Source: Sphingobacterium spiritivorum (GTDB taxonomy: Bacteria > Bacteroidota > Bacteroidia > Sphingobacteriales > Sphingobacteriaceae). Taken from it: 64,000 bases of DNA. Positions 44,551-52,571 of this stretch are shown piece after piece (within the stretch, counting starts at the first letter, position 1; every line of letters starts with the position of its first letter). The position numbers and the translations under genes were made by a program. Below the pieces are notes generated by a model, which worked only from the letters and a program-made list of their open reading frames with translations, ran no database searches and had not been told where the DNA came from. The stretch lies in contig NZ_CP068082.1 of the NCBI RefSeq assembly GCF_016724845.1, forward strand, positions 4,588,001 to 4,652,000. The letters are read 5' to 3'.

Positions 44551-45435
44551 ATGAATAATATTTTTGACAATATAGTTGAATTACCTAACAAGGGTATACA
44601 AGAAAGAGCAAAGAACTTAGTTGGTTTTGATTCAAAATTCGATAGAATTTTTTCTAACTTAAAATTATTACTTGATCAAGAAGGATTAAGTGAATGGAGT
44701 AAAAAGTTTCACAAAGTAGAGCTACCGATTATTTCTCAGCTTCAAGAGAAGTATCCGCTAATTATACTGTCTGGAGACGCAGGTACCGGAAAAACAATTT
44801 CCGCTGAAGCAATTGCAGATAGAATGTTACGAGAACTTAAAAAAGACGGTTTTTTTCTCAAACTAAGTACAAGAGTAAGAGGAGAAGGTTTACATGGTCA
44901 AATGGGTAACTTGGTAAATGATGCGTTCAGTGAATTAAAAAATCAAGCGGGAAAAAGAAGAATTGCATTTTTATTGATTGATGAGGCTGATGCTATAGCC
45001 TCAACTAGGTCAACTATGCAAATGCATCAAGAAGAAAAGGCAGCTGTTAATACATTAATTCAAAAAATTGACGAATTAAGAGAATTAAATGGTAGAGCTA
45101 TTTTATTCATGTCAACAAATAGACTTCATTTTCTGGATGAAGCAATTATTCGAAGAGCTGCAATAATATTAGAATTTGAGAGACCTACTTTTGATGAGAG
45201 AAAGCAATTGTTTGAAAAATCAATTGGAGAAATTGGATTAAACGATAAAGAATTAGAAACTTTAGCAGATTTAACTGGTGAAAAACATAATAATGGTTTA
45301 GCTTTTTCTTTTTCAGACATTCGATTGAGAGTCTTACCTGAAGCAGTATCTAAATGTTTTCCTTCAAAAGCATTGGACTTTGAATCGGTAAAAGAAACAA
45401 TCATTCAATTAAATCCAAGTCCAAAAATAATATGA
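44551..45435 (+). CDS. TRIP13/Pch2-like AAA+ ATPase of CBASS (Cap6-like)
   Basis: A 294-residue AAA+ ATPase: Walker A GDAGTGKT (75-82), pore-loop candidate GEGLHGQMGN (111-120), Walker B FLLIDEAD (140-147), sensor Asn in FMSTNRLHFLD and arginine finger IIRRAAI. It is expected to remodel closed HORMA and switch off signalling when no phage is present, acting as the brake in type III CBASS. Starts 2 bp after the HORMA stop and overlaps the effector gene by 4 bp (ATGA). Confidence 0.93.
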   Translation: MNNIFDNIVELPNKGIQERAKNLVGFDSKFDRIFSNLKLLLDQEGLSEWSKKFHKVELPIISQLQEKYPLIILSGDAGTGKTISAEAIADRMLRELKKDGFFLKLSTRVRGEGLHGQMGNLVNDAFSELKNQAGKRRIAFLLIDEADAIASTRSTMQMHQEEKAAVNTLIQKIDELRELNGRAILFMSTNRLHFLDEAIIRRAAIILEFERPTFDERKQLFEKSIGEIGLNDKELETLADLTGEKHNNGLAFSFSDIRLRVLPEAVSKCFPSKALDFESVKETIIQLNPSPKII

Positions 45436-46244
45436 AAGATAATCTCATAAAATATACCATACCTATTTTACTTATTATTATTGGATTATTTGACAATGAT
45501 TTTTGGCATTCTCCATTTACAAGAGCAGGTATAATTTCTTTAATAACATTGATTTTAGGTTGGTTAATAGATAATTATAAACAACTAATATTAATTATTA
45601 ATACTCAAATTTTGCACCGCAAAAAAGATTTTCGTTTATCAATTGCGTATCTGTACAGAATTAAAGTTGACAATGAGTATTTACTAGTAAAAAGTAGAAC
45701 CAGAAATTATTATCAGCCAGTAGGTGGATGTTATAAAACATTACCTAGTAGTAGTGCTATTTTTGAAAAATTAGAAGTAAAACCTGACAGAAAGTTTGAA
45801 ACAGAAAAAGGAATAGCTAAAAATGATTTGAGAGTTTATGTTAGGGGAAAAAATGTAATCTCTTTTCTTAAATGGTTCGATTCAAAAAAGGATAGGGAAA
45901 TTTCTCCATGGAGAGAGTTTTGTGAAGAATTAATCTCAGAAGACATTTTACCCTGGAGACAATTTCGCTTCATTGATTATGAATTTAAAAAAAAGATTCA
46001 ATCTCCAATTATCAAATTAGATAGCGGGGGTAAAGGGATATTTATTTTTGAAATTTTTGATTTGGTTATTAATAATGAACAATTACCAATTCTAGAAAAA
46101 CTAAAATTAGAAAAAGAATCAAACAAATTTATTTGGGTAACTGACGATTTGATACAGACACTTGGACATAGTTTAAATAGTAAGGAGTATATGTTTGAAA
46201 TCTCACCCCATACTAAATATGCTCAAAACTTAAAATGGGAATAA
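45432..46244 (+). CDS. CBASS effector: transmembrane protein with SMODS-associated NUDIX domain (Cap16-like)
   Basis: A 270-residue membrane protein in effector position. Two or three hydrophobic segments (about residues 8-20, 33-47 and 51-60) precede a cytoplasmic NUDIX-like domain: strands IAYLYRIKVDNEYLLVKSRTR, YYQPVGGCY (Gly98-Gly99), a degenerate Nudix box SPWREFCEELISEDI (Arg161, Glu165, Glu166), and KGIFIFEIFDLV. This matches the S-NUDIX family predicted as CBASS effectors, where ligand binding likely triggers membrane damage or nucleotide depletion; the mechanism is not settled for this type. Translationally coupled to the AAA+ gene. Confidence 0.85.
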   Translation: MKDNLIKYTIPILLIIIGLFDNDFWHSPFTRAGIISLITLILGWLIDNYKQLILIINTQILHRKKDFRLSIAYLYRIKVDNEYLLVKSRTRNYYQPVGGCYKTLPSSSAIFEKLEVKPDRKFETEKGIAKNDLRVYVRGKNVISFLKWFDSKKDREISPWREFCEELISEDILPWRQFRFIDYEFKKKIQSPIIKLDSGGKGIFIFEIFDLVINNEQLPILEKLKLEKESNKFIWVTDDLIQTLGHSLNSKEYMFEISPHTKYAQNLKWE

Positions 46245-46247
46245 TAT

Positions 46248-46823
46248 ATGAATACTGATAAAAACAAATCAAACGAACAAATTACAATTAAACTTTTAGA
46301 CCAAAAAGATTGGAAAATTGTTAAAGAAATAAGTGTTGTTTCAACAAACCAATTTGGTGTTGAAATTACTATTGGTGTTATTATTTATGATCGTCAAATT
46401 ACGAGTGATTATAAGCTTAACGATGATCCAGAGCCAAATCAGATAAAAAGATTATTAGATTATCCTAAACAAGAGCTATTTACAAATGACGAGCTTGATG
46501 AATTAATCTTAAGTGCTGTAAAAAGTAAGTTTCCAAAATCCTTTGTAAGGAGTCATCAAGTTTTATGGGATTCTGATAAAAAAAGATATGATTATTTACT
46601 AAAAAGGCCAAGTGAGAAAGCATTTTTAGAAATTAGACCAGACTTTTCGAGTATAGATATTTACAGTTTAAATGGTAAAACCTTTACTGTATTCAATAAG
46701 GAAATAAATATCTATCAAGATTTTACGTTGGAAAGTATTAAATCTCATTTTTTTACGGTAAACTGTGATTTTGAAAGAAGAGAGAGTTTAATCACTGAAC
46801 TCTATAAAATAATATTCAAGTAA
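46248..46823 (+). CDS. Unknown fifth gene of the CBASS operon
   Basis: A 191-residue soluble protein that I do not recognise. It begins 3 bp after the effector stop, with the same AT-rich style, so it is part of the operon. It appears alpha/beta: ITIKLLDQKDWKIVKEISVVS, EITIGVIIYDRQIT, a helical middle (FTNDELDELILSAVKSKFPKSF), and a C-terminal strand/helix section (FLEIRPDFSSIDIYSLNGKTFTVFNKEINIY). No signal peptide, transmembrane segment or known catalytic motif. It could be an accessory effector, an immunity factor or a CD-NTase/effector partner. Confidence 0.7.
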   Translation: MNTDKNKSNEQITIKLLDQKDWKIVKEISVVSTNQFGVEITIGVIIYDRQITSDYKLNDDPEPNQIKRLLDYPKQELFTNDELDELILSAVKSKFPKSFVRSHQVLWDSDKKRYDYLLKRPSEKAFLEIRPDFSSIDIYSLNGKTFTVFNKEINIYQDFTLESIKSHFFTVNCDFERRESLITELYKIIFK

Positions 46824-46848
46824 AATAATTGTTATAACATTCATATTA

Positions 46849-47247
46849 TTAGTTAGAGCTATAGACAGCTTGGTCAATGGCTCTTTTAAAATCATCTGCA
46901 TCGCTACCAATGAGTAGATAACCTGCAAAACCAATGTCTAAAAGAGGTTTACCGACTTTTTTATCATCAATATCACTATGTGCAATCAGTTTTATTGTTG
47001 GATATTTTGTTCTTAATTCTTGAAGTTCAACCAAAACATTCTTGTTGTAAAAATCAAGGTCGATAATACAAATTTTCGGGAGTTCATTTAATGAAGATAA
47101 TTGTGATAGTCCATCTTCAATGCTTTCCGAACGAAATAAGACTTCAGTTCCTGAAGCAATGAGGTCTTTACAAATGAAATCTAAAATTGGGCTTTTATCA
47201 TTGATAAAGGCGAGTGTAATTTTTTGTTGTGCTGTACCAGTTTCCAT
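46849..47247 (-). CDS. Stand-alone receiver-domain protein
   Basis: Response-regulator receiver domain, about 132 residues from ATG 47247 (METGTAQQKITLAF); the frame extends to 47343 but that part overlaps a long hairpin. Visible are a phosphoacceptor Asp in ICIIDLDFYNKN, LIAHSD in the Thr/Ser position, and GFAGYLLIGSDADDFKRAI as the last strand-helix, with Leu-Ile where Lys is usual. The atypical residues suggest degenerate or phosphorylation-independent control. It belongs to the element backbone, convergent with the CBASS operon (26 bp between the ends). No output domain. Confidence 0.8.
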   Translation of the reverse strand: METGTAQQKITLAFINDKSPILDFICKDLIASGTEVLFRSESIEDGLSQLSSLNELPKICIIDLDFYNKNVLVELQELRTKYPTIKLIAHSDIDDKKVGKPLLDIGFAGYLLIGSDADDFKRAIDQAVYSSN

Positions 47248-47339
47248 ATCATCATACTTTTTTAAAGTTGATGTAGCCCTGCACAAAAAGAAAGCGCAGG
47301 CAACTACACTTACCGCACATTGAGGTACTGGTATACCCG

Positions 47340-47400
47340 ACAACGAATAAGCGAGCGCCCACGCCTATGGCATGAGCGTTCTTCCTTATCGTCCCGTTGT
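47340..47400 (-). promoter_or_regulatory. 61-nt imperfect hairpin upstream of the receiver gene
   Basis: ACAACG (47340-47345) pairs with CGTTGT (47395-47400). Inside, ATAAG/CTTAT and a GC-rich block (GAGCGCCCACGCC with GGCATGAGCGTTC, about 10 of 13 pairs) continue the stem around a TAT loop. It falls in the leader of the receiver gene on the minus strand and stands out as GC-rich among AT-rich flanks. Confidence 0.65.
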
Positions 47401-47518
47401 CTAAAAATTACCAGTTTTCAATGTGGGACTTAAAGCAAAAACACTTTAAGTATTTCTATATTTTACATAGCAAAGATACTAAACTCTTGCTATTAGATGT
47501 ATTAATGCAACAAAAAGC

Positions 47519-47818
47519 TTAGCCTGAATTTGTTTTGTGATTGATATAATTCTGCTCCAATATTGTCATCAAATCTGTTTCCTTATAAATAATTTTGCCA
47601 CCGATCTGAATATACGGCAGGATATTATCATCACGGTATTGCTGTAAAGTCCGTTTGCTGATATGTAGCAATTTGCATACATCTTCGCCCGACAAATAAA
47701 TTTCTCCGTTCATTACAGGACGATAATTTTTTAATATGCTTTCAATACGGTTTCTCAACTGCATTATCATTTGCTGTTGTTCGATTACTTCTTCAGCTTC
47801 ATTCGTCAATAAATTCAT
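47519..47818 (-). CDS. HTH (MerR/excisionase-like) DNA-binding protein
   Basis: About 99 residues from ATG 47818 (MNLLTNEAEE); ATG 47824 is equally possible. It has an N-terminal coiled helix with VIEQQQMIMQLRNRIESIL, then a winged HTH: EIYLSGEDVCKLLHISKRTLQQYRDDNILPYIQIGGKIIYKETDLMTIL. Proteins of this type in Bacteroidota conjugative elements include excisionases and operon regulators. It overlaps the upstream HTH gene (stop 47799) by about 20 bases, and the two are related in sequence, probably by duplication. Confidence 0.85.
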   Translation of the reverse strand: MNLLTNEAEEVIEQQQMIMQLRNRIESILKNYRPVMNGEIYLSGEDVCKLLHISKRTLQQYRDDNILPYIQIGGKIIYKETDLMTILEQNYINHKTNSG

Positions 47819-48110
47819 TGTCATTGGTATTGTAGGGGTGTCCAGCTTCGAGCAAAGACAGTACATCCGAGCGTTTATAATAATTTTTGCGGTTCAGTTT
47901 GGAATATGGCAATAGCCCTTTGTCTTTATAGGTCTGCAAAGTCCGTTTGGTAATATCCATCATCAGGCACACTTCCTGGTTATCGAGCCACTTTTCTTCT
48001 TTGAAAATTGGAGTATATTTCCGTACAGCATTTTCGGTCATTTCTAAAAGTGCTTTTAGTTCATTCTTCATTCCGTCTAATGTGGATTTTTGTATTGCAA
48101 TAACTTCCAT
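47799..48110 (-). CDS. HTH (MerR/excisionase-like) DNA-binding protein
   Basis: A 103-residue paralogue of the next gene: helical N-terminus (MKNELKALLEMTENAVRKY) and a winged HTH EKWLDNQEVCLMMDITKRTLQTYKDKGLLPYSKLNRKNYYKRSDVLSLLE. It is first of the pair, divergent from the unknown/PLD gene pair with 169 bp between the starts. Such pairs typically control excision and transfer-gene expression. The likely start is ATG 48110 (MEVIAIQKS). Confidence 0.85.
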   Translation of the reverse strand: MEVIAIQKSTLDGMKNELKALLEMTENAVRKYTPIFKEEKWLDNQEVCLMMDITKRTLQTYKDKGLLPYSKLNRKNYYKRSDVLSLLEAGHPYNTNDNEFIDE

Positions 48111-48239
48111 AATCTGCTCAATTTTTCTGTGGAAGTGGAATTTATCAAGGATTTGTAAAGGCTTGGAAAATGTTGTATTGATTGGCGTTGAAAGGTAGTA
48201 TTTGTCGCCACGATATAAATTTCAAGATAGTTTATTTTG

Positions 48240-48247
48240 TAAATTTG
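48240..48247 (+). promoter_or_regulatory. -7 element of the unknown/PLD operon
   Basis: TAAATTTG matches TAnnTTTG, 32 nt before the start codon; TTTG at 48211-48214 is a possible distant -33 element. Confidence 0.55.
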
Positions 48248-48279
48248 AAGAATATAGGTTACTGATAAATTAATTTTAA

Positions 48280-49881
48280 ATGGCAGTATTACAAAAAGGC
48301 AATTCAAATTATCCGTTTTGGGGAGCATCAATAAGTCTAATCACTGGACTTGACCCGTTAGGCCTTCAAACAACCTCAGAAGCGACTTACGCCACTATGT
48401 TGCCTGGAATTTCCAATTTGACTAATCGTCTCCGTTATTATGGGTTTTATTGTTGGCTTTTAGACTTCTATTTCAAGACCGAGAAGAAAGGCAACTCAAA
48501 AGAACAATATCGTTTTATCCGCAGAGCTGAATTGATGATTGCCATAATTATGCAAAGCGAGCGTAAAGGAGTTCAACAGATAACAGGAAGTAACTTTGCT
48601 TCAAACCTAATAAATACAGCTGAGGAAACTTATTTTGACTTAGCCGAAGGAGCAGACAAGGACAATACCGATAAAAATGTTTATTGGAAATATCCATCCG
48701 GTGCATTCGGACAATATTATTACGGAGCAATGCAGGCACTTTCCTTAATTATTACAGCAATAAATGATGATGGAGATGTTATTTACAACATTAGTAAACC
48801 ACACCCAAGACAAAAAGTTTCTGGGAAACAATTAGCCGAGGCTTTTGAAGGATCATTGTCACCACAAATAAAAGAGTTATTTTATATTAATATCAAAAAA
48901 GGAAAACTCTACCAAGATGATATTTCAGAACTGATAAAGTATTTTGCGATTGATACGGTACAAACAGAAAATGCCGAATGGCAACTATATGTAGAAATGC
49001 TTTTGGACAAAGACGATCCAAGTCAAGAAATGGAAGAACGTTTTACTTTTCACAGAAGGGAAACAATTTTGTCGCTCTTAAATACAGCTGTTAAAAATGA
49101 AAATAATTACGACTGGTATAGATTTCTATTGGAAAGTTACCGAAAGAAATTGGGAACAAATGGTTATCCTGAAACGGAAACTAATATTGGTTGGTACTGC
49201 TATCAATTAAATGAGTATTGGCAGTACAGTTGCGGTACGATGTTTTGGGCTGTATTACAACATCTTTACGATTTCCAACAAGACCAATATCTACCATTGT
49301 TTGTAAAGAAATTTTCAAGCAGTATTACAAATGAAATATGCAAAGAGCTAAAGCAAGCTACAGAGCCAACAAGTTCACTTGCAGAAATTTTGGAGTTAAT
49401 CCCTGACACAGAAGATGAGGAAAACATCAAAAAGGAAATTGATGGAACAAACGACCCTGTTATAGTAGCAAAATATGGCTTTATTCTTTTGCTTCAAATA
49501 TTCAAAAATAATAGAGAGCAACTTCATCCATTGAAAGAATTTATGAGCAGAAAAAAGATAGAAAGGGATGGGAATATGGTTGATGGTATCTTGACAGTTC
49601 ACACAGCAGAAAACGATACACTTCAAGATTTTGTTGAACAATTTATTTTACGCAAAATTATTTACAGGCACTCAATGGTTGCACTCAGAAAAATGGGCAA
49701 CGGCTCACAGGCTACTCACAAATTTTTTATTGAGGAACAATACATCCGTTTCATAGATACATTTCCTCCAAGAAACACATCGCCAAGAATGAACGCCTTG
49801 CAAAACATAATGTTTGATTTACAGGTAATCAACGACCAAAGGGTTTTATCGCCATTACATAAGAAACTTTTGATTGACTGA
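48280..49881 (+). CDS. Unknown 533-aa protein coupled to a PLD nuclease
   Basis: I do not recognise this family. It is cytoplasmic with no signal peptide, predicted mostly alpha-helical, and rich in aromatic residues. The most distinctive parts are the N-terminus (FWGASISLITGLDPLGLQTTSEATYATMLPGISNLTNRLRYYGFYCWLLDFY), a YYYGAMQALSLIITAI stretch, and the C-terminus (EEQYIRFIDTFPPRNTSPRMNALQNIM). No Walker, nuclease or protease motif was identified. Its stop and the PLD gene start share TGATG (one-base overlap), so the two proteins are almost certainly made together. It sits in the cargo slot next to the HTH pair of the element. Confidence 0.75.
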   Translation: MAVLQKGNSNYPFWGASISLITGLDPLGLQTTSEATYATMLPGISNLTNRLRYYGFYCWLLDFYFKTEKKGNSKEQYRFIRRAELMIAIIMQSERKGVQQITGSNFASNLINTAEETYFDLAEGADKDNTDKNVYWKYPSGAFGQYYYGAMQALSLIITAINDDGDVIYNISKPHPRQKVSGKQLAEAFEGSLSPQIKELFYINIKKGKLYQDDISELIKYFAIDTVQTENAEWQLYVEMLLDKDDPSQEMEERFTFHRRETILSLLNTAVKNENNYDWYRFLLESYRKKLGTNGYPETETNIGWYCYQLNEYWQYSCGTMFWAVLQHLYDFQQDQYLPLFVKKFSSSITNEICKELKQATEPTSSLAEILELIPDTEDEENIKKEIDGTNDPVIVAKYGFILLLQIFKNNREQLHPLKEFMSRKKIERDGNMVDGILTVHTAENDTLQDFVEQFILRKIIYRHSMVALRKMGNGSQATHKFFIEEQYIRFIDTFPPRNTSPRMNALQNIMFDLQVINDQRVLSPLHKKLLID

Positions 49882-52532
49882 TGATACTAGAAAGAGAAAA
49901 CATACTAACATTGATAGGAAGCAGAAGATATCATTCTGCAATTCTTACTACCTTCAGCTTTGACTTTTATTTTTTTGAAATGAAAGCAATGAAATGGTTG
50001 CGTTCTTGTGGCGTGAGAAACATCAACGTTTTTATTGATGGACATTATTATTCAGAGTTAATGCAACAAGCGACAGGAGAAGAAATGCAACTTTCTGCCG
50101 GTTATTCACTTTATCCTGTTTTTCAAAAGTCAGTATTCCATCCAAAAATTTGGATGTTGTTTGGTGAAAAAGAAGGATTGCTTATTGTTGGTTCTGGAAA
50201 CCTTACAAATTCTGGAAATGGCAACAATGATGAGATTTGGGGAGCATTTCATTTTGATATTCGTTCAACCGAAAATTCATCAGTCTTTTCGTCAGCTTGG
50301 GATTATCTATCAACTCTTTCATCGTCAGTTAAAGGACAGATGAATGAAAAAACTACAAAATGGATACTTGAACATTCTAAATGGCTGAATGAATTGCCAA
50401 AGACAAAACCATTTCAATTTTTCGAAACGTCGCAAAAAGAGAAGGTTGCTTTCCTGTTTAATACTGAAACAACTTCTATTTGGAACGAACTTTTAAAACA
50501 TCTTAGCAATGAGAAAGTAGTAGAAATAACTACCATTTCTCCATATTATGACAAAAATGGGAAAGTATTGCAAGAACTTAATTCTCTTTTTCCTTCAGCC
50601 ATAGTAAAAGTCATATTGGATGAAAGTGGTTTAATCCCTTCTGCAATGCAAGTGAACAAAGCGTTTACATTTTACGATTGGTGTGATGCAGGCGTAAGCA
50701 AAATCCAATATGCAAAATCTGGAAACTCAAAATCAAAACTTCACGGGAAGATTATTCATTTCAAGACAAAAAATGGAAAAGAATTTTGCTTGTTCGGTAG
50801 TGCCAATATTACACCTGCAGGATTGGGATTATTGGGCAAAAATTCAAATGCAGAAGTTTCACTTCTTATTCAGTCAGAAAAAGGTGGATTATTAAATCAA
50901 TTAGGCATAAAACTGAAAACAAGCAATAGTAAAAGCCTTGATGAATTTACAGCGACTACAAATCAGTCAATTTATGAAACTATAATCAAGAACAATCAAT
51001 TTAAAGTACAGTTGCTTTGTGCAGAGTTGATTTATGATGAATTTATACTTCATTCCACTGGAACTTATACCGATGAATTCAAGGTTGTTTTCTTCGATAA
51101 ACAAAACCGATTTTTGTATTCCAAAACTTTCTCAAATTATGCGAAAGAGCTAAAAATAACAGTCAATTTAGAATTAGGCAGTTTCCTATATGTGCAATTG
51201 ACAAATGTTAATGATGGGATTATCTCAAATAAACTATTAATTTCCGATTATTTCCTTTTGGCGAAAACGCATCCTAACCCAAAAACAGAGGAAATTGAGA
51301 AAATTTATAGCGAAATTCAAAATGGCGAACTAAGTAAAGTTCTTGACTTGTTGCATTACGCCATCTTTGACGAAACAGAAAATGAGACAGGAGCCAGCTT
51401 TTTAGATAGTAGGAGAAGCACGTTTACAAAGCTGAATGATGACAAAGAACCTGAAAAACTTTACGATCTCTCTTCCTATAAAGCAATAGAAAATTCTGGA
51501 TTTGAAAAAAACCTTCTACTCTCTTCTCTTTCCCTACGTGTTTTAGATGTTTTGAAGTTCATCAATTTAAATGGAATTTCAACAAATAAACAAGCTGATA
51601 TAAGTATTGATGAGCAAGAAGACGATTTAGGCAACATAAATGGAAATGAGGAAGGAGAAGTGGCAACGGTTCGTAACCTCTCTTTTGTCATTCTTAAATC
51701 TGAAAAAAGAAAGTTGATGAACTACTTTGATAACCTTTACAATTACCAACAAGAAATTCTCTATGGGAATAGTCGACCAAAAACATATAGGCCTACACTT
51801 ACAGATTTGACTAAATATTTAATCGCTCTTGAGTTGATAAGTGAATACGGAGGGAAATCTGCAAAGTATGACGAACAAGACACGCACCATTTTTTCAGTT
51901 ATTTACCATTTGTAGACGATTATGACAATAACAATGTAAAGGGTTGTTGTTTAAACTTAATTGGCGACTTTTTGATGCTGGCAAGAAGCGGATTTAAAGC
52001 GTATGAATTTGACTATACAAAAAAGAAAATCGAGGAACTAAAAAAAGAGGCACTCATAAATACAATTGTTTGCTTAATTAACAATCGATGGAAAGATGAT
52101 GAATTACATTACTTTTTTACTATGGCTTTAAATGCACTTCATTATTTAGGTTGTAGGAATGTAGATGATTTCAATAGCAATTTTGTAGAATTAAAATCCA
52201 AAATTAATATTAGAATTTCCGAGCTGAAAAACAGAACAAAAGGATTTGAAAAAAACTTAGAGATATTTTACGAAAGACTATGTCCTTCGTTTATAAAAGT
52301 GATTGAACAGATTGAAGATAAGAACTTTGATACATCAGCAGTTAACGGGCAAATTATTTACAAATCGCCTTGGGGTTATAGCTACGTTCAGTACGTAAAT
52401 AAAACAAACGATTTTACTTTAATCAGACCTGGCTTTATGTGGGACTATGATAAAGAAGATTACATAAAACACAGTCCAGACGAAATTTATTTACCTCTAA
52501 AACTCTCATCTTTTATATGCACCGATTTGTAA
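49881..52532 (+). CDS. PLD-fold nuclease-like protein, 883 aa
   Basis: Large protein with two phospholipase-D-superfamily half-sites. The first has HPK (His87, Lys89) then GSGNLTNSG (104-112) and Glu118. The second has HGK (His288, Lys290) then GSANITPAG (306-314) and Glu325. The H-x-K...N...E layout resembles PLD nucleases such as BfiI and DrmC more than lipases. The remaining ~550 residues are unrecognised, with an acidic segment near 570-595 and a helical C-terminus. No helicase, methyltransferase or membrane segment. With the coupled 533-residue protein it forms a two-gene unit in element cargo; a nuclease-based phage or plasmid defence is inferred, not shown. Confidence 0.8.
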   Translation: MILERENILTLIGSRRYHSAILTTFSFDFYFFEMKAMKWLRSCGVRNINVFIDGHYYSELMQQATGEEMQLSAGYSLYPVFQKSVFHPKIWMLFGEKEGLLIVGSGNLTNSGNGNNDEIWGAFHFDIRSTENSSVFSSAWDYLSTLSSSVKGQMNEKTTKWILEHSKWLNELPKTKPFQFFETSQKEKVAFLFNTETTSIWNELLKHLSNEKVVEITTISPYYDKNGKVLQELNSLFPSAIVKVILDESGLIPSAMQVNKAFTFYDWCDAGVSKIQYAKSGNSKSKLHGKIIHFKTKNGKEFCLFGSANITPAGLGLLGKNSNAEVSLLIQSEKGGLLNQLGIKLKTSNSKSLDEFTATTNQSIYETIIKNNQFKVQLLCAELIYDEFILHSTGTYTDEFKVVFFDKQNRFLYSKTFSNYAKELKITVNLELGSFLYVQLTNVNDGIISNKLLISDYFLLAKTHPNPKTEEIEKIYSEIQNGELSKVLDLLHYAIFDETENETGASFLDSRRSTFTKLNDDKEPEKLYDLSSYKAIENSGFEKNLLLSSLSLRVLDVLKFINLNGISTNKQADISIDEQEDDLGNINGNEEGEVATVRNLSFVILKSEKRKLMNYFDNLYNYQQEILYGNSRPKTYRPTLTDLTKYLIALELISEYGGKSAKYDEQDTHHFFSYLPFVDDYDNNNVKGCCLNLIGDFLMLARSGFKAYEFDYTKKKIEELKKEALINTIVCLINNRWKDDELHYFFTMALNALHYLGCRNVDDFNSNFVELKSKINIRISELKNRTKGFEKNLEIFYERLCPSFIKVIEQIEDKNFDTSAVNGQIIYKSPWGYSYVQYVNKTNDFTLIRPGFMWDYDKEDYIKHSPDEIYLPLKLSSFICTDL

Positions 52533-52538
52533 GTTAAA

Positions 52539-52568
52539 AAATCGGATAACTTTTGGGTTATCCGATTT
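52539..52568. terminator. Bidirectional terminator between PLD and Ymh genes
   Basis: Perfect 12-bp stem AAATCGGATAAC (52539-52550) with GTTATCCGATTT (52557-52568), 6-nt loop, between convergent genes with an A-run on one side. Confidence 0.88.
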
Positions 52569-52571
52569 GCG

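Noticed and set aside
48280..52532. DISARM or BREX system
   Set aside because: A PLD domain alone is not enough; no helicase, methyltransferase, DUF1998 or BREX core genes are present.
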